Positions 57,101-64,000 of a stretch of DNA of 64,000 nt are shown here, one piece after another. This stretch comes from Polydactylus sextarius (Eukaryota > Chordata > Actinopteri > Polynemidae), in contig CM028927.1 of the NCBI GenBank assembly GCA_016801845.1, positions 1,796,001 to 1,860,000 on the forward strand, given 5' to 3'. The notes below the pieces were generated by a model that was not told the DNA's origin, did no database searches, and saw only the letters and a program-made list of their open reading frames with translations. Within the stretch, counting starts at the first letter, position 1. Every line of letters begins with the position of its first letter. Both the position numbers and the translations under genes were made by a program.

Positions 57101-60100
57101 GAAATGTGGGGGAAAAAAAGCGAACTATTTGATGTGACCTATCGCCTGCCTTACTGCCCTCAGCACATTTCAGTAAATAGTCTGTAGCTCTTCTCCTTTA
57201 TTAAAGCAAACTGGTGAAATCTAGCAAGTGGAGACACTAAAAGATCTGAGAAGAAGTGTGCGGAAAAATGACGTTAAAGCAATTTACTGACTGTTTCAAA
57301 TATGCACTTGACATAATGTAACGTTAGCATGTAATTAATGTGAAGCAGCATGAATGAAAGTCTAATTCTAGTGTCTTTAACATGTCCCACAGTGTGGAGA
57401 ATTCACAAGAACAGTGACAGGTGTATTACATTTTGGTTGCAGGCTGTCGGTTGGGTTTGAGTTCATTTGTACTGATTTTGATTTATTTTTTTATTTTTTT
57501 ATTTTTTTTTTTGGGGTACAGATACTGATATGATACTGATATCAGTGCAGATGAATTAGCTGATAACACAAAAATAAATTTCTTCCGGTTGATCCTTCAA
57601 ACATTTGTGACGAAGATCTGAGCCGGAGGCAGAGCCTTTAACAATCAATAACTTTTATCGCAACAACAAATTAAAAGGACAATGAAATGACCAACTGAAT
57701 GAACATAAGAGTGATTATTAGCCAATAGCAACATGTAGGAAAATAATGACTATAATGAATGGCTGATTAATTGGCCGGGCCCAAGACCTTTGGTTAAATA
57801 TTCATAGACTAAATTGATTTTGTCAATAAAACATTTAGAAAATAATGAAAAATATCCATTAAGTATTCACAGAAACAAACGCAGGTGATTTAAAATCCAT
57901 AGTATTTAATAAAGACATTCGTAAAACAGCCAACCTTAGATGTGAAGACCTTTATCATTTGAATAGAATTCAAATATCTTCTCAGCATTGGACTCTGTGA
58001 CTCGCAAAGCTAAATTACAGTAAACAATGACAAATGAAAAAAAAGTCTCCCTGTGTAACAGATGCTTTCTGTTTGTGTTAATGCGGCCCACTCAAAATGT
58101 TTCAGGACCTCTGCTCCACTTTGCACTTTATAAGCTCAGAGCTGCACATAAGCCCCCCCACAACACCATCTCTAGCGCATTTTAATTGGACATTCCTCAG
58201 CAGGATCCCAGCACAATGGTTTGCATCACATTAATAGCCTGAGCTAGCTTACCCCAAAGAAAAACAACAACAACTGAAACATTCACTACTGTATGTGAGC
58301 ACTCTGAGCAGGTGTAGGAATCTAAGATGCCCCATTGTTAATTCATACATTTCCATCTCATAAACAGAACAGAGGGGTATTTATAGCCATGCTTGAGTTT
58401 TGCCCCAAGTGATAGCAGTTCCTGGGTTAGAATGCCCCGAAGTGAACAAAAATAAGCTTTGGCATAGGATCAAAGGCAGAGATATCGCTTTGTTGGGGAA
58501 ACAGTGCTTGATAGTGATAATGATCTGTGGATGTGCGGCTGGCCGACACGCTGAGCCGACACAGCGAGGTGGAGGTGCAGCCACAGCGCTGGACCTGTCT
58601 CAGACCCAGAGCTGGCTGGTGATTTGACCCGCAGATGTAGTGAACTTGCAAGTGAACTGTAAGGGGGCTAGACTGGATGGCAGGGGGGCTCCGGCAACCC
58701 GCTTTGCATTCAGACAAGCAGTGGATGACTGCTGTGCTCTTCTGTGGCTAAGAGGTGTTTGCAGAGCTCTGTCTCTGCTTTGCTGCAGCTCCCACTGGAA
58801 TCAGGGGTGAAATGTGGGCCAGGGCTAACACCGGCCGAGTCCTGCTAGAAAACCTGCACTGTAACTCAGTTACACGACGCGATGAGGCTCATGACTGCTG
58901 TGATTTCACTGCTAATGGGGAATACATGTTCTCAGCTGATGATGCTGTCATTTCATGTTTCATTTCAAGTCTTAATGCAGTTGCAGTGGCATGACTCATA
59001 GTTATCAATAGGAAATAAATATATCTAATCTATGGAACAAAGCCATATGCTGTTATTTAAACTTGAATAAGCATAAATGGTCCTGTCTAATAACTGGAAA
59101 GCATCCAGAAAGTGGCTGACATATGATAAAATCACTTTTTTTTTTTTGGATCTTTCAGCTCATTGTTTTGTTTTTATGGTTTACAGCTCTACTTATTTAT
59201 TTCCCACAATCCTCTTTTCCCAGAGCAAAAAATGTTTTCAGTGATTCTGAGCACTACACTTCACCGCACTTCACATATCCACCACCCAACAGCAAGGCAG
59301 GCCCAGCTAGCTGTTAGACAGTTTAAACAGTAGTAGTGTTGAGTTAAATCTACAGTCCTTAATGACTTTTTCTGGACTTTTTTTGTGCTCAGACCCACAT
59401 TATCATGTCAGAGCAGCAACCAGTGTTTATTATCTGCATCAACTCCTCTCTAGTTGTTGGCTCATTGCTCTTTTCTTGCACCTCCATCTCACATGCAATC
59501 CCATCACTACATTACTCAGGTTCCAGAGCCTCCACCTGGTGTAATGCTCGCCTTAGGCTCAGCTTGTTGATTTAATGTTGAGTCTGTCAAATTTCCATGT
59601 CGAACATGCCGCTGTGGTATAAATGCCGCATTCATATTTCAAATGCCACAAAGATGTGCATTTTCCTCCTCCACCTGCGTGCATACATTGCTGAGGGCCT
59701 GCCTTGAGCTATCTGCCAGGGCGGATGTCCAAGAGGAGACTCTCCAATTAAAGCGTCCAGCCAGGGCAGCTTAAATAATGCAAACTGCACTCGTATAGGC
59801 AGCAGTATGCTGAAAGCTGATATCTCATCTCTGGTAAGGAGATTGTTTAGAGGTGTGTTACCAGATCTCGGTTACGACTTGCTATAGTTTTAATTTGTTT
59901 TTCAATTTCTTTTAGTTCCACAAAGAAAATATAACCTCTCAGTTTTTAATTCTTTGCTAAAAACCTTTGCGTTCATCTTGACCAGGGAGTGTAGATCAGC
60001 TATCTAACCTCCGCTTTAGCCAGAGACCGGACACAGACAGACTAGGATTACACTGGTTTAGTTTAGAGAAGCAGACTAAACCGCCAGACTGTATCAATGT

Positions 60101-62189
60101 GTTTACTGTGCCTGAGGCTGAGAGACAAAGGGAGGAAAAGAAAGAGAGGGTAGGAGCGGGTTGGCAGAGCTGTAGAGAAAGTAAGAGTCTCTTTCCCCAG
60201 GGAAAGGTTATTTGTAAGGGGATTGTACCAAAGTCAGTTACAAAAGGGAAAATGCAATCTGGGGAGGGTGGGGACAAAAAAAAAAAAAAATGGAGGAGCG
60301 AAATGGAATGGAAGTTGAAATTGAAAAAAAAAAAAAAAAAAAAACGAGGTTATGAGAGCACTCTCGTAGATGTATTAGTGATAAATAAAAAAAAAAAAAA
60401 AAAAGTTCAGGTGTGTTCAAAGAAAATATCCAAACTCCCAGATTCTGTTAGAGGACATACGTCAAACTCAGCGTTTAAAACAAAAAAATGTATTTTTAGT
60501 GAGTGTACGCAGGACTTGTAGGTGAAAAGCTTGATGGAGCGGTGTGCCCCGTCCACGACTAAATCGCTATCATTACTGCTGTGATGAAAGACGAGTGCGA
60601 TTTCCCCCAAGTGTGTCAGTTCATAGCGCATTCATTTTTTTAGATGCTACAGAATCAAACACACCTTGTGCTCTGCTCATACAGTAACATCCTTTTTTTT
60701 ATATATATATATAATGAAAGCTTTTATTTTGTTTGATATTCAGCAGAGATTGACATATTCCTTATTTTTCTCATTTTTCAGTGAATGTTTGACTTTGGTG
60801 CTTGTCTTTACTTGACGTGGTCCATGCCCCTGCCTCCATGTGCCTGCGACAGCCGCCGCTTCCCACTCCCCTCTTCTTTATTTATGTCGTTTTGTGTGGT
60901 TGGCACCTCTATAGAGAGGATTGCACTGGATTAGCTTCTCCGCCTTCCCAACTGATCCGATCCATTTTGTGTAATCCAACTCAATTTAATTATGTTTATC
61001 GTTCCACCTCACTGGTGCCGAGGAGCAGCAGCACACCTCTACCAAGATAAGCCCGGGGAGCTTGTGCCTTTTCGCTGGCAGAGCGTCTGCCTGAGCCTGT
61101 TGCTTTATAAACAGATGGTGTAAGTCACCTACACTCTTGGTAAATACGGTGTTAGGTACAATATTATGTTTCAGAGCTCCCTTCAGACATCACTCTGATG
61201 TGGAAAAAATATCCAAGGTTGAAGATCATAACCTCATTTTTTTTTATGTTGTTGTGGGAATTTGTACAGTTTAGCAAGCTCTCCGTCCACAACCCCCTCT
61301 GATGTTTGGAGAATTAATACGCCCAGTCTTTATACAGACCTCTTTATTACTTGTGAGTGAGTCTAGTTCTTGGCAATACAAATCAAAAGCTTATAATAAA
61401 AGCCTGAAAATAGGACAGTGGACACAGTCAGCGGGCTCACAGTCAGCCCCGGCCACGAAGAAAGTCTTTCTTTCTTTCGTTCTTTCTTTCTTTGCAGCAA
61501 AACTCGGTTAAATTTTGTCACGAGATTAGGTATATTTTTATCCTGCAGGTACTGATTTTCTCCAAATGTCTGTCTGTGTGTGAAATGACTTCGATCAAGT
61601 CTTAGACATTTGTTGGTGTAGTCGACAGAACTAAACAGCAGCTGTTGCAGCTCAACAAGTAGCGAGAATTAAAAAAAAAAGAAAAAAAAAAAAAAACAGA
61701 ATAGACCCTCTTCTGTTTTCTGTCTTGAATGCCACCTAGTCACCTGCATCAGGAAAAAAAAAAAAAAACGAAACAGGTCAAGTGCTAATGCCCTGAGACT
61801 AATGTATTGTTTTGGATATTTTTCTGTTGTCAGGATTGACCCTGGTTTATATTTTGTTTTATTTAATATTTGAAGAGTGGGGTTGCAGATATACAGCAGG
61901 AACATTGTTAAAGCACAACACAAACAGAACTGAGGAGAACAGAAGATTCAAACTCTGTTCATCACAGAGAACGAACTTACTGCAAATCCCACGTAGAAAA
62001 ACAAAAAATATGAGGCGTGACCGCATGAAATCCTTCCATCGTCATACGTTCAGCGGTTTCGGAAAGAATTCACTTTTTTTTTTTTTTAAGATTTCACTGT
62101 GATTTAGATTTAAGCTGAAGCTGATAAAAGTACCCACCTAAAAATCACAAAGGTAAATCTCTCATTTACAATAGTTTTCAGTAGAAGCA

Positions 62190-62815
62190 GTTGAACCTTT
62201 GCCACCAATTATAGCTTGAAGTCTTGTTGGGTTAAGTCTCCGCCAGCCAGGATGTGGGCACTTTATCCCATTCTTCCTGACAGATGGAAGCATATGTGAA
62301 GTGACATCATCAGGTCTCTGTACAGATCAGCAGCAGGTTTTTCATCAAGGACCCTTTCTGGATTTGGCTTCAGTCGTCCGTTAACTCGACCCTGACCCAT
62401 CATCACGTCTGTTTCATTCTTCCTGACCGACGGCCTTCTTGTGCGTTTCCTCAGTTTGGCCGTTCAACTCTGTCAGAGTTAACTTGTTGTTTTTTTATCA
62501 CAGCGGCAACGCAGCTCGGTTCGTTCTGTGAATTGTGAAACACATAAAAGCTTTAGTAAATGTCCTGTCAATGACATTTGCCACAAATCTGTCAAGTTGT
62601 AGAAACATCATGGTCTTTCATTCATTTTAAGCATGTTTATTTATTTATTATTTTTTTTAATTTTTTGGGATTTTTAATACTTTTGCAAAAATGTCTAATG
62701 TTTGTAATCATGGGTTATTAAGTGCAGATTGTTTTTTTTTTTTTTCCATTTAAGATAAAATCTTCAAAACAGAATGCACTGTGTGAGTGAACGGTTCCGA
62801 ATACCTCCTGTCGCC
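62190..62815 (-). mobile_element. Tc1-like transposon relic
   Basis: Words gccaccaattatagcttgaa, ctttatcccattcttcctga and gcaggtttttcatcaaggac match the complement of the Tc1 transposase region in a second Tc1 family common in fish. The end has ttttgcaaaaatgtct, atcatgggttattaagtg and gtgagtgaacggttccgaat, matching its 3' side. Most of the transposase is deleted and no frame is open. Confidence 0.6.
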
Positions 62816-63654
62816 ACTCTATATGCGTATTGTCATTTTGATGTAATGGAATGAAACAAAACGCTTCCAAACGTCATCATCCTTTCATAAGTCACCACTA
62901 AAAGCATTTATCTCCTGCCGTGCATTAAGTATTAAATATCCTGCTCACCTTTTGAAAACAGCAGAAAAAGAAGCAGCCCAGGCTTTGGTGGTGGCGGCCG
63001 ACATGAATCTTTAATGAGTGAGGGTGGTGGGATATCAGTAAGCGAAGTTAAGTGCATTTTCTGGGTTTTTGGAGCAGGAAAAGTTATCCTGTAATGTACC
63101 GAGAGAGGAGGAGAGATGGATGCTCATTTACCACCGGTGTCAGGAGACCTTTCCTCGTGTCCTGCTGGGCTGCTTGCCTCGCTGTGTCTCCCGTCTCTAT
63201 TTTAAGAGCCTGATATTAAAGCCTAATTGTGTTCAGAGTTTTTAGGGACATCTCCCTCTTTTTTCCTGTGCCCCTCATTTTTTTTCCCTGTACTATGGCA
63301 TGCCAACAAATTCTTTAAAAATAGAATGCAATGCAAAGATTGTTTAAAATGGCTGCTTTTAAACATGCTCTTGTCTTCTCATTTCCGTTAATACAGTGCA
63401 GCGACCAGATGCAGCGGGTACATAGTTTTTTTTTTTTTTTTTTTTTACCAGCCTGTTAACATATCTCTACTGTGGCGATTGGCTGTAAAACATTCATTAA
63501 ATGTTATAGGCAAACTGCAAACAAAGGGTCAATCCGGGATATACGACCCTCATAACAACCCCAGTTATCCACTCTCTCCTCGGTAATAAAATCATACTGC
63601 TGCTGCCTGTCTGACACCACATCTGATGGCTCGTATGTGCTCCTTCACTCTGCC

Positions 63655-63765
63655 ATTTGGCTTGTTAAAAGTTGACCTAGGATTGGCCCAATAAGAGCCT
63701 TGTTAAAGTTTGACCTGGAAGTGGGCCTGCATCTGTCTCTCTGCTTGTTAAAGCTCGGCTCTGTG
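63655..63765 (+). repeat. Short degenerate tandem duplication
   Basis: cttgttaaaagttgacctag (from 63661) and cttgttaaagtttgacctgg (from 63700) are followed by gcttgttaaagctcggctc (from 63744), giving two and a half units of roughly 40 bp. Confidence 0.65.
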
Positions 63766-63903
63766 TTTTGGCAGCCATCATTAGTCTGCAGGAAATGTTT
63801 GAGAACTGCACGCTGCCTGTTTTTTTTTTTTTTTTTTTTTTTTTGGTATATTGTGGGCAAAACAGTGGCCTTGCAGCACGACGAGAGGAGCGCATGGGTC
63901 TCA

Positions 63904-63933
63904 CAACAGCAACAGCAACAGCAACAGCAACAG
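63904..63933 (+). repeat. (CAACAG)5 microsatellite
   Basis: Five perfect hexamers. It is intronic, so the glutamine-rich frames across it are not meaningful. Confidence 0.95.
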
Positions 63934-64000
63934 ATTCTGAATATTTTAATTTAGTAATGCCACAATATTTGAGAAAATTAAATTAGATAATTTAATTGTA

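Larger units (their letters stand above)
54083..64000 (+). other. khdrbs3: First intron of the KHDRBS3-like gene (5' part)
   Basis: It starts gtaaac and no second coding exon (expected to begin near EIEKF) was found before the window ends, so the intron is at least 9.9 kb. It holds a (GT)n array at 54166-54197, a Tc1 relic at 62190-62815, several A/T runs (55683-55704, 60278-60289, 60324-60343, 63427-63446, 63821-63844) and some complex GC-richer segments (about 58390-58700 and 60800-61130) that could be regulatory. Confidence 0.7.

Noticed and set aside
60099..60521. 140-codon lysine-rich frame
   Set aside because: It is produced by three A-runs inside intron 1 and has no domain.
1..64000. 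CRISPR arrays, bacterial operons, rRNA genes
   Set aside because: Repeats are microsatellites, minisatellites or transposon pieces; exon-intron structure and fish-type transposons show eukaryotic DNA.

Overview
This is vertebrate nuclear DNA, almost certainly from a ray-finned (teleost) fish. The coding sequence comes in short exons with GT/AG splice sites. The interspersed repeats are of types abundant in fish: ISL2EU and PIF/Harbinger, CACTA/EnSpm, Tc1/mariner, L2-like LINEs, a Ty3/Gypsy-type LTR element, tRNA-derived SINEs and MITEs, with many (TA)n and (CA)n arrays. Most of the window is non-coding, and no prokaryote-style operon, CRISPR array or rRNA gene is present.

Two host gene families are recognisable. 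At 1-1571 lies the 3' part of an ST3GAL1-like beta-galactoside alpha-2,3-sialyltransferase gene (GT29), reading rightward from outside the window. A second copy at 20340-22053 keeps the first four coding exons and the first five codons of the fifth. It has a premature stop, a one-base frameshift and no terminal exons, so it is a pseudogene; its intron 4 has the same length and nearly the same sequence as that of the first copy. At 53992-54082 a CpG-rich promoter leads into the first coding exon of a KHDRBS3-like (STAR/Sam68 family) RNA-binding protein gene, and everything from 54083 to the right edge is its first intron. From memory, ST3GAL1 and KHDRBS3 are also near neighbours on human 8q24, with ZFAT between them; no ZFAT exon was recognised here.

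Layout. 1-4 kb: end of the intact-looking sialyltransferase gene and a dispersed repeat pair. 4-11.3 kb: a graveyard of mobile elements (ISL2EU-type SWIM and DDE fragments, an L2-like LINE tail, a Ty3/Gypsy gag-protease-RT remnant, a 141-bp MITE, and a CACTA transposase with duplicated acidic exons). 11.3-16.4 kb: mostly unrecognised sequence. 16.4-18.5 kb: a minisatellite and an intron-containing Harbinger transposase relic. 19-24 kb: the sialyltransferase pseudogene between two copies of one repeat in direct orientation. 24.9-25.9 kb: a second copy of sequence that also lies downstream of the first sialyltransferase gene. 27.5-29 kb: a possible minus-strand promoter and short exons of an unidentified gene. 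29-53 kb: gene-poor sequence with two Tc1-family relics, an L2-like LINE, a MITE and SINE-like pieces. 53.3-64 kb: KHDRBS3-like promoter, exon 1 and intron 1.

The genes do not form a pathway. One family sialylates glycans in the Golgi and the other regulates RNA splicing. The notable biology is the local duplication and decay of the sialyltransferase locus amid dense transposon debris. Identifications rest on reading translations and motifs by eye against remembered families; no database search was run.
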